A DNA stretch of 64,000 bases from Ignavibacteriota bacterium (GTDB taxonomy: Bacteria; Bacteroidota; Ignavibacteria; Ignavibacteriales; Melioribacteraceae). The notes beneath the pieces are model-generated. The model had not been told where the DNA came from. It made no database searches and worked only from the letters and a program-made list of their open reading frames with translations. The stretch's first letter is position 1. Each line of letters begins with the position of its first letter. The stretch spans positions 2,614,501 through 2,678,500 of the forward strand of contig JADJWT010000001.1 in the NCBI GenBank assembly GCA_016716225.1. The letters run 5' to 3'. The position numbers and the translations under genes are program-made. This document shows positions 28,028-37,275 of this stretch, piece after piece.

Positions 28028-29605
28028 ATGCAAATGAAAAATTATAAAATTCTCTGGGTTGATGATGAAATCGAAATGCTTCGGTCTCATATTTTATTTT
28101 TAAATGAAAAAGGTTACGATGTCAAAACCGTTACAAATGGAAAAGATGCAATTTCTGAAATAAAAAATAGAGAATATGATTTAATATTTTTGGATGAAAT
28201 GATGCCAGGAATGGGAGGTTTAGAAACACTTTCCGTAATTAAAGAATTGAAACCAAATATTCCGGTTGTTATGGTTACAAAAAGCGAAGAAGAATCTTTA
28301 ATGAATGATGCAATTGGAAGTAAGATTACAGATTACCTAATAAAATCAGTTGTTCCATCGCAAATATTAATGGTATGTAAAAAAATTCTTGACGGCAAAA
28401 AAATTTCCGAAGAATATGTTACTAAAGATTATTTAGAAGATTTTAGTAAAATTTCAAAACGACTTTTAGATAATTTGGATTTTGATGATTGGATTGATAT
28501 AAATCTCAAAATGGTTAATTGGGATATGGAACTTGACAGCCATAGAGAAGTTGGTTTACAGCAAACTTTATTAGAGCAAAAAAAAGAATGTAATCAAGAA
28601 TTCTCAAAATATATTGAAAACAATTATGAAAATTGGATTCACAACAAAGGCGGTGAAAATGTTCCGCTTTTAACCACAGATATTGTTGAGCAATTTGTAC
28701 TTCCTCATTTAGCAAGTGCCGAAGGTCCGGTATTTTTCTTCGTACTTGATTGTCTTCGTTTGGATCAATGGCAACTTATGGAAAAACATTTATTGGAATA
28801 TTTCTCAATAGAAAAAGATTATTATTATTCCATTTTGCCCACAGCAACTCCGTTTGCAAGAAATTCATTGTTCAGCGGTTTGTATCCTTCTGAAATTGAA
28901 AATTATTATCCAGATTTATGGCAGGACAATAAGGATGATGAAAGAAGTCAGAATAAATATGAAAAGGATTTGCTTCAATTTTTACTTGATCGAAAGCGAA
29001 TAAAATTAGATAATGATTTGAAGTATATGAAAATTATTGATCCGGATGTTGGAAGATCATTTGAGCAAAATATAGTTTCGCATAAGCGAACGCACTTTAT
29101 GGCAGTAGTTGTAAACTTTTTGGATATGCTTGTTCATGGAAGATCAGATTCTGAATTGATAAAAGAAATTGCACCAAATGAAGCTGCGTTTAGATCGCTT
29201 ACAAATAGCTGGTTTCAGCATTCATCATTATTTGGAACATTTAGAAATATTGCAAATATGAATAAGGCAAAAATTATAATTACAACTGATCATGGAAGTA
29301 TTATTACACGAAGAGCCGCAAAAGTTTTTGCCGATAGAGAAACATCAAAAAATCTCAGATTTAAAATTGGAAAGAATTTAAAAGTTGATCCAAAATTTGC
29401 AATGCAAATTACAAATCCAAATAAATTTAAATTGCCGAAACATGGAGTAACGGGTAGTTACATTATCGCTAAAGAAGATTATTATTTTATTTATCCCACG
29501 GAATACCACAAATATTTAAATCACTATAAAGATACATTTCAGCATGGCGGAATTTCAATGGAAGAAATGATTCTGCCCGTTATAACAATGGAGAGTAAAG
29601 TTTAG
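28028..29605 (+). CDS. porX: PorX, T9SS response regulator with alkaline-phosphatase-like PglZ domain
   Basis: 525 residues. Receiver domain 5-120 with Asp12, Asp13, phosphoacceptor Asp56 (FLDEMMPG), Thr84 and Lys106; Lys106 is followed by Ser where most receivers have Pro. A helical linker (about 130-210) joins a PglZ/alkaline-phosphatase domain: metal and catalytic residues fit FVLDCLRLDQW, the Thr in TATPFARNSLFSG, T-T-D-H-G-S, and F-Q-H-G-G-I-S. PorX pairs with the kinase PorY to control T9SS genes and, from published work, cleaves cyclic and linear oligonucleotides. PorY is not in this window. TsaE follows directly. Confidence 0.92.
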   Translation: MQMKNYKILWVDDEIEMLRSHILFLNEKGYDVKTVTNGKDAISEIKNREYDLIFLDEMMPGMGGLETLSVIKELKPNIPVVMVTKSEEESLMNDAIGSKITDYLIKSVVPSQILMVCKKILDGKKISEEYVTKDYLEDFSKISKRLLDNLDFDDWIDINLKMVNWDMELDSHREVGLQQTLLEQKKECNQEFSKYIENNYENWIHNKGGENVPLLTTDIVEQFVLPHLASAEGPVFFFVLDCLRLDQWQLMEKHLLEYFSIEKDYYYSILPTATPFARNSLFSGLYPSEIENYYPDLWQDNKDDERSQNKYEKDLLQFLLDRKRIKLDNDLKYMKIIDPDVGRSFEQNIVSHKRTHFMAVVVNFLDMLVHGRSDSELIKEIAPNEAAFRSLTNSWFQHSSLFGTFRNIANMNKAKIIITTDHGSIITRRAAKVFADRETSKNLRFKIGKNLKVDPKFAMQITNPNKFKLPKHGVTGSYIIAKEDYYFIYPTEYHKYLNHYKDTFQHGGISMEEMILPVITMESKV

Positions 29606-30031
29606 TTGAAAACTTTATTGCAATCGGAAATTCATGATCTTTCCGAATTAAATAATTTTGCCATTGAAATTTCAAATATCTTAAAAAATGGTGACGTAAT
29701 TTTTCTTGAAGGAAATTTAGGAAGCGGCAAAACTACTTTGGTAAAATCTATTTGTTTAAATTACGGAATTGAAAATGTTGTTAGTCCGTCTTTTGCAATT
29801 GTAAACGAATATTTTGGTAAAGTTCAAATTTATCATTTTGATTTTTATAGAATAAAAAAAATTGAAGAACTTTACGATATTGGTTTTCATGATTATTTGA
29901 ATAACGATGAAGCAATCAAATTTATTGAATGGGCTGAATTATTTCCTGAAATTTTACCGAATAATTTTTTAAAAATAATTATCAATCAAAATGAAAATGA
30001 AGTTAGAAAAATTGAAGTAATCAAAAGTTAA
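29606..30031 (+). CDS. tsaE: TsaE, tRNA threonylcarbamoyladenosine ATPase
   Basis: 141-residue P-loop protein needed, with TsaB, TsaC and TsaD, to make t6A at position 37 of ANN-decoding tRNAs. Walker A is GNLGSGKTTLVK near 35-47, followed by V-V-S-P-S-F and the YHFDFYRI segment with FIEWAELFPE near the C-terminus, all typical. The start is TTG at 29606, immediately after the porX stop, so expression is translationally coupled to porX. Length is normal. Confidence 0.93.
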   Translation: MKTLLQSEIHDLSELNNFAIEISNILKNGDVIFLEGNLGSGKTTLVKSICLNYGIENVVSPSFAIVNEYFGKVQIYHFDFYRIKKIEELYDIGFHDYLNNDEAIKFIEWAELFPEILPNNFLKIIINQNENEVRKIEVIKS

Positions 30032-30034
30032 TTG

Positions 30035-30691
30035 ATGGAAAAAATACAAAAAATATTGGCAATCGAAACTTCAAATGAATTATGCAGCGCTGCAATAATT
30101 TTTGACGAAAATAATTTTGACGAAAGAAATATCTTATTAAAACATGTTCATTCGGAAAAGTTAATTCCAACAATTGAAGAATTATTGAACTCAAATAAAA
30201 TTTCTACAAAAGAATTAACAAGTGTAGCAGTTTCAATTGGTCCGGGTTCTTTTACTGGATTAAGAATTGGATTAACTGCCGCAAAAGCAATTGCGTTTAC
30301 TTCAAATTTACCGATAATTCCAGTTCCGACTTTTTCAGCATTAGCTTTAGAAATTTCAGATTATCTAAAATCGAATTCCGAATATTTTATTGTAAATAAT
30401 GCAAATATTGAGGAGTGTTATTTTTCAAAATTTATTAGTGAAGAATTTGGTTTTAAAGAAATTATAACTCCTAAATTAATTCTGAAAAATGATTTTAACA
30501 ATTTTATAAATGAAGATTCATTGATTTTTGGAAATATCAAAAATGTAAAAAATATCAAATTGATAAATTCTCCAAGAGCTTCATATATTGGAAAATGGTC
30601 TTATTTTTTTGGTAGAGATTTGTTAACTTTTGATTACGATTTTCTTGAACCAAATTATTTAAAAGATTTTAAGATTAAGAGAATGCAATGA
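30035..30691 (+). CDS. tsaB: TsaB, tRNA t6A synthesis scaffold
   Basis: 218 residues in the ASKHA fold. Opens with I-L-A-I-E-T-S-N (about 7-14), the HSEKLIPTIEELL segment, and the diagnostic V-A-V-S-I-G-P-G-S-F-T-G-L-R-I-G-L at about 66-82. TsaB heterodimerises with TsaD and engages TsaE. An in-frame TTG at 30032 precedes the ATG at 30035; the ATG is preferred. It overlaps the next gene by an ATGA junction, so tsaE-tsaB-DUF1573 is one transcript. Confidence 0.92.
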   Translation: MEKIQKILAIETSNELCSAAIIFDENNFDERNILLKHVHSEKLIPTIEELLNSNKISTKELTSVAVSIGPGSFTGLRIGLTAAKAIAFTSNLPIIPVPTFSALALEISDYLKSNSEYFIVNNANIEECYFSKFISEEFGFKEIITPKLILKNDFNNFINEDSLIFGNIKNVKNIKLINSPRASYIGKWSYFFGRDLLTFDYDFLEPNYLKDFKIKRMQ

Positions 30692-31407
30692 AAAAATTAT
30701 TTTTAGTTTTCACGATATTTATTTTTAACATTTCCATAAATGCACAACTTTCAAAACCTAAAATCTCTGCATTAACAACAGAATTTGATTTTGGAAATGT
30801 AAGAGAGGGTGAAATATTAAATCATAAATTTATTGTTCAAAATACCGGCGGTGATGTTTTGCAGATTACTAAAGTGAAAGCATCATGCGGCTGTACTGCG
30901 GCGCAGCCTTCCAAAAATGAAATCAAACCGAATGATACAACTTCAATTAATGTTCGTTTTGATACAAATAGAAGAATGGGCAAGCAGCAAAAATATGTTT
31001 ATATTTTTACCAACGATCCGGAAAATCCGCAATATAGATTGTCGTTTACCGCAAATATTCTTTCGGGAAATACAACTAATCCGCTTTTTCAACCGGAATT
31101 AAAACTTTCAAAATATTCTCACAATTTTGGAAATGTTAAAGAAGGTAAAACCTATAAAGTTAATATTGATGTTTCAAATATTGGCAACAGTAATTTGGAG
31201 ATCAAAGAAATTAAATCTTCTTGCGGATGTACAAAAACTTCATTGCAGAATAAAAATTTGGTTCCGAATGAAAATTCCGAATTGAAAATTGAATTTAATA
31301 CAAAAGGTTTATTGGGACAAATTGCAAGAACTGTTACAATTGTTTCAAATGATCCTAAAAATCCATCTCGCGTTTTAACGTTAATTGCTAATATTGAAAA
31401 GGAATAA
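30688..31407 (+). CDS. Secreted protein with two DUF1573 domains
   Basis: 239 residues: signal peptide (1-19, ending INAQ) and two tandem immunoglobulin-like DUF1573 domains at about 27-125 and 137-237. Each has F-G-N-V-x-E-G, N-x-G-x-x-x-L-x-I/K, and a Cys-Gly-Cys-Thr motif (CGCTAAQ at about 71 and CGCTKTS later). Such modules are abundant in Bacteroidota secreted proteins; function is not known. The gene is ATGA-coupled to tsaB and followed by accD after 4 bases. Confidence 0.87.
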   Translation: MKKLFLVFTIFIFNISINAQLSKPKISALTTEFDFGNVREGEILNHKFIVQNTGGDVLQITKVKASCGCTAAQPSKNEIKPNDTTSINVRFDTNRRMGKQQKYVYIFTNDPENPQYRLSFTANILSGNTTNPLFQPELKLSKYSHNFGNVKEGKTYKVNIDVSNIGNSNLEIKEIKSSCGCTKTSLQNKNLVPNENSELKIEFNTKGLLGQIARTVTIVSNDPKNPSRVLTLIANIEKE

Positions 31408-31411
31408 TTAA

Positions 31412-32251
31412 ATGGCTTGGTTTAAAAGATCCAAACAAAATATTTCTCCCGAAAGTAAAAAATTAGATGTCCCGGACGGGCAATGGATAAAATGCGAAAA
31501 GTGCGGTGAAATAATTTATGCACGACAATTAGAAGTAAATGCTTGGGTGTGTTTTAAATGCGATCACCATTTTAGAATTAATAGTGATGAATATATTTCT
31601 ATTTTATTTGATAATGGTTCCTTTAAAGAACTTGATAAAAAAATGAAATCAGCCGATCCATTAAAATTTGAAGATACAAAATCATACAAAGATAGAATTA
31701 CTGAAACGATTAAAAAGACCGGATTGAACGATGCTGTAAAAACGGGTTTGGGAACAATCAATGGGAAGAAAGTAAGTTTTGCATGTATGGATTTTAAATT
31801 TATTGGCGGAAGTATGGGCTCTGTAGTTGGAGAAAAAATTGCCCGAGCAATAGATAAAGCTTACGAAAATAAAATTCCGATGATTATAATTTCTCAAAGC
31901 GGCGGCGCAAGAATGATGGAAGGTGCGTTATCTTTAATGCAAATGGCTAAAACCAGCAGCAGATTAGCTCGATTGGCAGATGCCGGATTGCCATATATTT
32001 CTATTTTGGCTGATCCAACAACCGGCGGAACAACCGCAAGTTATGCAATGCTTGGAGATGTTATAATTGCAGAACCGAAAGCATTAATTGGATTTGCCGG
32101 ACCGCGTGTAATTAAGCAAACAATCGGAAAAGATTTACCTAAAGGATTTCAGCGTTCTGAATTTTTACTTGAAAACGGATTTGTGGATTCTATAGTTCAT
32201 CGTAAAGATTTGAAGGAAAAAGTAACTCAATTAATTGGCTATATGAATTAG
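31412..32251 (+). CDS. accD: Acetyl-CoA carboxylase carboxyltransferase beta subunit
   Basis: 279-residue subunit that, with AccA, transfers carboxyl from carboxybiotin to acetyl-CoA, giving malonyl-CoA for fatty acid synthesis. An N-terminal zinc ribbon has Cys28, Cys31, Cys47 and Cys50. The crotonase-fold core carries DFKFIGGSMGSVVGEKI, SQSGGARMMEGALSLMQMAK and D-P-T-T-G-G-T-T-A-S, all characteristic of AccD. No accA, accB or accC is visible in the window. BirA, which would biotinylate AccB, is encoded 1.2 kb away on the other strand. Confidence 0.97.
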   Translation: MAWFKRSKQNISPESKKLDVPDGQWIKCEKCGEIIYARQLEVNAWVCFKCDHHFRINSDEYISILFDNGSFKELDKKMKSADPLKFEDTKSYKDRITETIKKTGLNDAVKTGLGTINGKKVSFACMDFKFIGGSMGSVVGEKIARAIDKAYENKIPMIIISQSGGARMMEGALSLMQMAKTSSRLARLADAGLPYISILADPTTGGTTASYAMLGDVIIAEPKALIGFAGPRVIKQTIGKDLPKGFQRSEFLLENGFVDSIVHRKDLKEKVTQLIGYMN

Positions 32252-32272
32252 ATTTTTAAAAGGAATAAATAT

Positions 32273-33415
32273 TTATTTCTGATTTTTCGCCGCAATTTTC
32301 TTTAAAATCGAAATTGTAAAATCAACATCTGTTTTACTATTTTCAATAGAAAAAGAAAATCTTAAAGTTCCTTTTGCATATTCGATAGTTTTCCCGCTTT
32401 CCAAAATTACGTGAGAAGGTTTTAACGTTCCCGAAGTACAAGCTGAGCCGGATGATGCGGCAATTCCGTTAATATCTAAAAACATTAAAATTGATTCTGA
32501 ATCATTTTTATAATATTCCGGATTGAAAGATATACTAAAAATATAAGGTGAGAAATTTTCAAAACTATTTACTAAAATTTTATTTGCAAAATTTAATTTT
32601 AGCTGATCAAAAAAATAATTTTTTAATTCACTCACTTTGTCAAAATTATTTTGCATTTCATCATTTACAATTTTTACAGCTTCAGCAAAACCGATAATTC
32701 CCGCAACATTTTCTGTCCCGGCTCTTCTGTTTCTTTCTTGACCGCCGCCAAGAATAAATGATTCCATCGGAGTTCTGCTTTTTACATAAGCAATTCCAAT
32801 TCCTTTCGGTCCATTTATTTTATGTGCGGAAGCCGAAAGTGCATGAATCCCAAGTTCATTTACATCAATTTTAATTTTACCAAAACTTTGAACTGCATCA
32901 GTATGGATATAAATATTTTGCGTTTCCAATTTTGTAAAATCAAAAATACTTCCGGTTTCATTATTAAGATGAATTAAAGAAATTAGTGAAGTTTCAGAAT
33001 TAATTTCTTTTTTAATTTCAGAAATTTTCGGAAGAAATTTATCATCAATATTTATGTAAGTTGAATTATAATTTTCTTTCCCTAATTTTTTAAAAGTATT
33101 TAAAATAGAATGATGTTCACCTTTTGAAGTAATTATTTTATTTCTTCCACTTTCCAGAAATTCTGTTTTTGTAATTCCATTTATTATAAAATTATTTGCT
33201 TCGGTTCCGCCGCTTGTAAAATAAATTTCACTGGGATCTGCATTTATAAAATTTGCAATTACTTCTCGGGATTCTTCAATCGCTACTCTGACTTTTCTTC
33301 CAAAAGAATGAATTGCGGAAGCATTTCCATAATTTTCTGTTAAATACGGAAGCATCTTCTCCAAAACTTTTGGATGGAGTTTAGTTGTTGCGGCGTTATC
33401 TAAGTAAATATTCAT
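32273..33415 (-). CDS. Cysteine desulfurase (NifS/IscS-like)
   Basis: 380 residues, PLP-dependent; removes sulfur from cysteine for Fe-S clusters or thiolation. YLDNAATTK starts the fold, TSGGTEANN is near 67-75, and HTDAVQSFGK is around 171-180. The PLP lysine is Lys199 in S-A-H-K-I-N-G-P-K-G, and the catalytic Cys is Cys326 in S-S-G-S-A-C-T-S-G. The loop around Cys326 fits IscS/NifS more than SufS. No IscU or other scaffold gene is adjacent. Its ATG lies two bases beyond the birA stop, so the two are cotranscribed. Confidence 0.93.
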   Translation of the reverse strand: MNIYLDNAATTKLHPKVLEKMLPYLTENYGNASAIHSFGRKVRVAIEESREVIANFINADPSEIYFTSGGTEANNFIINGITKTEFLESGRNKIITSKGEHHSILNTFKKLGKENYNSTYINIDDKFLPKISEIKKEINSETSLISLIHLNNETGSIFDFTKLETQNIYIHTDAVQSFGKIKIDVNELGIHALSASAHKINGPKGIGIAYVKSRTPMESFILGGGQERNRRAGTENVAGIIGFAEAVKIVNDEMQNNFDKVSELKNYFFDQLKLNFANKILVNSFENFSPYIFSISFNPEYYKNDSESILMFLDINGIAASSGSACTSGTLKPSHVILESGKTIEYAKGTLRFSFSIENSKTDVDFTISILKKIAAKNQK

Positions 33416-33417
33416 AA

Positions 33418-34185
33418 TTACTTTAAAGTAATATCTCCGTTTGTTATTTTTTCTAATTTATCACCAATTTTCAAAATCAAAAAACCGTTTGCATCTATAT
33501 CATAAAAAATTCCGTGTAAAATTTGATTATTTGAATCGATTGTAATATGTTCGCCGATCATTCTGCATTTTTCTCGCCATTCATCTAAAATTCTTTTTGA
33601 GTTAGTTTTTAGTTCAACAAGATTAAGTTCAAAATTATTTAATATTTCACTTAAAAACCTTTCACGTGAAATTTCTTTCTTTACTTCAAATTTTAATGAA
33701 GTTGGTTTAATTTTATATTCGCCTTCAAACTTTGTTTGGTTTACGTTTATTCCAATTCCAATAATTAATTTTTCCAGTTTTGCCCCATTGTATGTTGATT
33801 CAAGTAAAATTCCGCTAACTTTTTTATTTTTTATCAAAATATCATTCGGCCATTTTAGTTCCGTTTTCAACTGAAATAAATTTTCTATGGAATTTGCAAC
33901 GGCAAGTGATGCAGATAAATTTATGTGATTAATATTAATTCTATCTAATTTTTTATTAAATAACATTGAGAAAGTAAGATTTTGAGCTTTATTACTAAAC
34001 CACTTTCTGTTCAATCTTCCTTTTCCGTCAATTTGGAATTCGCTTAATAAAACTGTTCCGTTTTCAAAATTTTCACTTTCTTTCATTAAATATTCATTTG
34101 TAGAATTTAATTCTTCCACATAAACAAAATTCCTTCCTAAAAACTTAGTTTCTAATTTTAAATCAAATTCTTCGATGTTAAACAT
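33418..34185 (-). CDS. birA: Biotin-[acetyl-CoA-carboxylase] ligase, catalytic-only form
   Basis: 255 residues; activates biotin with ATP and attaches it to the carboxyl carrier. The adenylation motif reads G-K-G-R-L-N-R-K-W near 55-63 and the biotin-contact Lys-Trp-Pro-Asn-Asp is near 110-115, followed by V-S-G-I-L-L-E. No N-terminal winged helix-turn-helix is present, so it is expected not to repress biotin genes. It is the first gene of the strand, 2 bases before the desulfurase. Confidence 0.92.
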   Translation of the reverse strand: MFNIEEFDLKLETKFLGRNFVYVEELNSTNEYLMKESENFENGTVLLSEFQIDGKGRLNRKWFSNKAQNLTFSMLFNKKLDRININHINLSASLAVANSIENLFQLKTELKWPNDILIKNKKVSGILLESTYNGAKLEKLIIGIGINVNQTKFEGEYKIKPTSLKFEVKKEISRERFLSEILNNFELNLVELKTNSKRILDEWREKCRMIGEHITIDSNNQILHGIFYDIDANGFLILKIGDKLEKITNGDITLK

Positions 34186-34401
34186 AAAACCTCCAAGTTA
34201 CGACAAATTGACAAAGTTTAAGACAAAAAACAATATTGTGCGCCAATTATACTTAATTATGACAATATGACAAAAAAAAGTAAATTTCAAAAAAAAACCT
34301 AAATTATTTAATTATAATAAGTTACGGTTAAATTAAATTTTGGCACATTTTCTGTTAACTAAAGATCAAAAATAATCAAAAATTAAAAAGGAGAACTTAA
34401 C

Positions 34402-34836
34402 ATGACACTTTTAAGATTTGAACCAATGAGAGATTTTGATCATTTAGCAAACCGTTTTCAAAGATTCATTGATGAATTTCCGGGTTTTACAGCAATTGAA
34501 AAAGATAATTTTTCACCAAGAATAGATATTTCCGAAAATGAAAAAAACATTATTGTCGATGCTGAAATTCCGGGAGTTAAAAAAGAAAATTTAAAAATCA
34601 CATTGCAAGATAACATTTTAACAATTGAAGGTGAAAAGAAAAAAGTAACCAAAGAAAAAGAAAAAAATTATTATCGTGAAGAAAGATCTTACGGAAAATT
34701 TAAAAGAAGTTTCACATTGCCGGTTGAAGTTGATTCAAATAATGTTGAAGCAAGATTTGATAACGGAATGTTGGAGATAAAATTGAATAAGCTTGAACCA
34801 AAAACCGCAAAAGAAAAAATTATTGAACTAAACTAA
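34402..34836 (+). CDS. Hsp20/alpha-crystallin small heat-shock protein
   Basis: 144-residue holdase. An N-terminal arm is followed by the alpha-crystallin domain (about 33-130): P-R-I-D-I-S-E-N-E, A-E-I-P-G-V-K-K-E-N-L-K-I, and the R-S-Y-G-K-F-K-R-S-F-T-L-P core with the late D-N-G-M-L-E-I-K-L motif. It binds unfolding clients and hands them to DnaK. A clear AAAAAGGAG ribosome site lies upstream. It is the first of three chaperone genes and is separated from dnaK by a hairpin. A CIRCE operator was not seen in the upstream 216 bases. Confidence 0.95.
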   Translation: MTLLRFEPMRDFDHLANRFQRFIDEFPGFTAIEKDNFSPRIDISENEKNIIVDAEIPGVKKENLKITLQDNILTIEGEKKKVTKEKEKNYYREERSYGKFKRSFTLPVEVDSNNVEARFDNGMLEIKLNKLEPKTAKEKIIELN

Positions 34837-34845
34837 ATAAGTTAA

Positions 34846-34875
34846 AAGCGACTCATATTGAGTCGCTTAATTTTT
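34846..34875 (+). terminator. Terminator/attenuator hairpin between hsp20 and dnaK
   Basis: A perfect 10-bp stem (34846-34855 with 34859-34868) closes a 3-base loop and is followed by a T-rich but not uninterrupted tail. It may partly stop hsp20 transcripts or protect the 3' end, leaving dnaK at a different level. The dnaK ribosome site (AAGGAG) begins soon after. Confidence 0.62.
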
Positions 34876-34892
34876 AATTAAGGAGAAATGAA

Positions 34893-36824
34893 ATGGGTAA
34901 AATTATAGGAATTGATTTGGGAACAACAAACTCGTGCGTAGCTGTGATGGAAGGTAATGATCCGGTAGTAATACCAAATTCAGAAGGTGGAAGAACAACT
35001 CCATCAGTAATAGGTTTTACAAAAAGCGGTGAAAGATTAGTTGGTCAACCGGCAAAAAGACAAGCAGTAACTAATCCAAATAATACAGTTTTTTCCGTTA
35101 AAAGATTTATGGGAAGAAGATTTGATGAAGTTGGAACCGAAATAAGAGAAGTGCCATATAAAGTTGTTGCGGGAGATAATGGATCTGCAAGAATTAAAAT
35201 AGATGAAAGATTATATTCACCCCCGGAAATTAGTGCAATGGTTTTGCAGAAAATGAAAAAAACAGCCGAAGATTATTTGGGTCAAGAAGTAACAGAAGCT
35301 GTAATTACTGTTCCGGCTTATTTCAATGATGCACAAAGACAAGCAACAAAAGATGCCGGTGAAATTGCCGGATTATCAGTAAGAAGAATTATAAATGAAC
35401 CAACAGCTGCAGCACTTGCTTATGGTTTGGATAAAAAACATAAAGAAGAATTGGTTGCTGTTTATGATTTAGGCGGCGGAACTTTTGATATTTCTATTCT
35501 TCAATTAGGTGATGGAGTTTTTGAAGTTAAATCAACCAACGGTGATACACATTTGGGTGGTGATGATTTTGATCAAAGATTAATTGATTACTTAGCAAGT
35601 GAATTCCAGAAACAAGAAGGAATCGATTTGCGCAAAGATCCTATGGCGTTGCAGAGATTAAAAGAAGGTGCAGAAAAAGCAAAAATTGAGTTGTCTTCAA
35701 CTACTCAAACTGATGTAAATTTGCCTTTTATAACTGCTACTCAAGATGGTCCTAAACATTTAAATATCACAATTTCTCGAGCAAAGTTTGAACAATTAAT
35801 TGATGATTTAATTGAAAGATCAGCTGGACCTTGCGAACAAGCAATAAAAGATGCCGGAGTTTCAGCTTCACAAATTGATGAAGTTATCTTAGTTGGTGGT
35901 TCTACAAGAGTTCCAAAAGTTCAAGATTTGGTTAGAAAAATATTTGGAAAAGAACCTCATAAAGGCGTAAATCCGGATGAAGTTGTTGCAGTTGGCGCAG
36001 CAATTCAAGGCGGTGTTTTAGCTGGTGATGTAAAAGATGTATTGTTGTTGGATGTTACACCACTTTCGTTGGGAATAGAAACTTTGGGCGGAGTGATGAC
36101 AAAATTGATTGAATCAAATACAACTATTCCAACAAAGAAAAGTGAAGTATTTTCAACTGCGGCTGATAATCAACCGAGTGTAGAAATTCATATTCTTCAA
36201 GGCGAGAGATCAATGGCAGCTGATAACAGAACCTTGGGAAGATTCCATTTAGAAGGACTTCCACCGGCACCAAGAGGAATTCCTCAAATTGAAGTTACTT
36301 TTGATATTGATGCAAACGGAATTATGCATGTTTCTGCAAAAGATAAAGCTACTGGAAAAGAGCAAAGTATTAGAATTACATCTTCGAGTGGATTGAATAA
36401 AGATGAAATTGAAAAAATGAAAAATCAAGCTAAAGAACATGCTGCTGAAGATAAAAAGAAAAAAGAAAGTGTTGATATTAAAAATAGTGCTGATAATTTA
36501 GTTTTTCAGACAAAGAAACAAATTGAAGAATTAAAAGATAAATTGCCAGCTGATACAAAATCAAAATTGGAAGCAGAAATTGCTAATGTTGAAGAAGCAA
36601 TTAAAACAAATAATACAGATACAATCAAAGCTGCAACTGATAAACTAAGTAAAGTTTGGAGTGATGCTGCACAAAATTTATATCAACAACCGGGTGCTCA
36701 AGGTCAACCTGGGCAAGGGTTTGATCCAAATGCACAACAATCACAACCAAAATCGGAAGCACCAAAAGACGAAAGTAAAAATGTAGAAGATGCTTCTTAT
36801 GAAGTTGTTGATGACGATAAATAG
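34893..36824 (+). CDS. dnaK: DnaK (Hsp70) chaperone
   Basis: 643 residues. The N-terminal ATPase domain has G-I-D-L-G-T-T-N-S at 5-13, EPTAAALAYG near 170 and V-A-V-Y-D-L-G-G-G-T-F-D-I at about 190. The substrate-binding domain follows from about 385 (DVTPLSLGIETLGGVMTKLI), then the helical lid and a Gln/Pro/Ala-rich tail finishing with acidic EVVDDDK, which is a normal DnaK ending. Unfolded proteins are cycled with ATP. Neither grpE nor dnaJ is adjacent; flanking genes are two small heat-shock proteins. Confidence 0.98.
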   Translation: MGKIIGIDLGTTNSCVAVMEGNDPVVIPNSEGGRTTPSVIGFTKSGERLVGQPAKRQAVTNPNNTVFSVKRFMGRRFDEVGTEIREVPYKVVAGDNGSARIKIDERLYSPPEISAMVLQKMKKTAEDYLGQEVTEAVITVPAYFNDAQRQATKDAGEIAGLSVRRIINEPTAAALAYGLDKKHKEELVAVYDLGGGTFDISILQLGDGVFEVKSTNGDTHLGGDDFDQRLIDYLASEFQKQEGIDLRKDPMALQRLKEGAEKAKIELSSTTQTDVNLPFITATQDGPKHLNITISRAKFEQLIDDLIERSAGPCEQAIKDAGVSASQIDEVILVGGSTRVPKVQDLVRKIFGKEPHKGVNPDEVVAVGAAIQGGVLAGDVKDVLLLDVTPLSLGIETLGGVMTKLIESNTTIPTKKSEVFSTAADNQPSVEIHILQGERSMAADNRTLGRFHLEGLPPAPRGIPQIEVTFDIDANGIMHVSAKDKATGKEQSIRITSSSGLNKDEIEKMKNQAKEHAAEDKKKKESVDIKNSADNLVFQTKKQIEELKDKLPADTKSKLEAEIANVEEAIKTNNTDTIKAATDKLSKVWSDAAQNLYQQPGAQGQPGQGFDPNAQQSQPKSEAPKDESKNVEDASYEVVDDDK

Positions 36825-36871
36825 AAAATATTATAACGAAATGAATAATTGAAAGTAAAGGAGAAATAAAA

Positions 36872-37264
36872 ATGGAAGAAACAAATTTATTAACAAATGT
36901 TGAAGAAAAGAGAAGTTGGGAGGAAGCTCTCGAAAAAGAATCTTGGGTTGCACCATTAATAGATATTTACGAAACAAATGATGATTATTTCATAATTGCG
37001 AATATGCCGGGCGTTAACAAAGAAGATGTAAAAATAAAAGTTGAAGACGGCGATTTGGTAATTATGGGAAGAATTAATTACTCAGATGTTTTGAATAAAA
37101 AATATTTGTTAAAGGAAATTGATCCAAGTAATTATTACAGAAAATTCAAACTTTCTGATAGTGTGAATGAAGAAAAAATTGTTGCCTCTATTGAGAATGG
37201 AAGGTTAACAATCAATCTTCCTAAAGTAGAAAGAGTTAAACCTCGCACAATAGAAATTAAGTAA
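36872..37264 (+). CDS. Second Hsp20 family protein
   Basis: 130 residues, shorter and divergent from the first Hsp20: the N-terminal arm begins METNLL-like with a repeated Trp-containing segment, then P-L-I-D-I-Y-E-T-N-D-D-Y-F-I-I-A-N-M-P-G-V-N-K-E-D-V (alpha-crystallin start) and the final E-N-G-R-L-T-I-N-L-P-K. A GGAG ribosome site precedes the ATG. It ends at a strong terminator, so the chaperone transcript probably stops here. Confidence 0.88.
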   Translation: MEETNLLTNVEEKRSWEEALEKESWVAPLIDIYETNDDYFIIANMPGVNKEDVKIKVEDGDLVIMGRINYSDVLNKKYLLKEIDPSNYYRKFKLSDSVNEEKIVASIENGRLTINLPKVERVKPRTIEIK

Positions 37265-37275
37265 ATCTTAATTAC

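Noticed and set aside
34186..34401. CIRCE operator or heat-shock promoter upstream of the first hsp20
   Set aside because: No TTAGCACTC/GAGTGCTAA inverted repeat is present. A TTGACA at 34208 has no convincing -10 partner at proper spacing, so no promoter is claimed.
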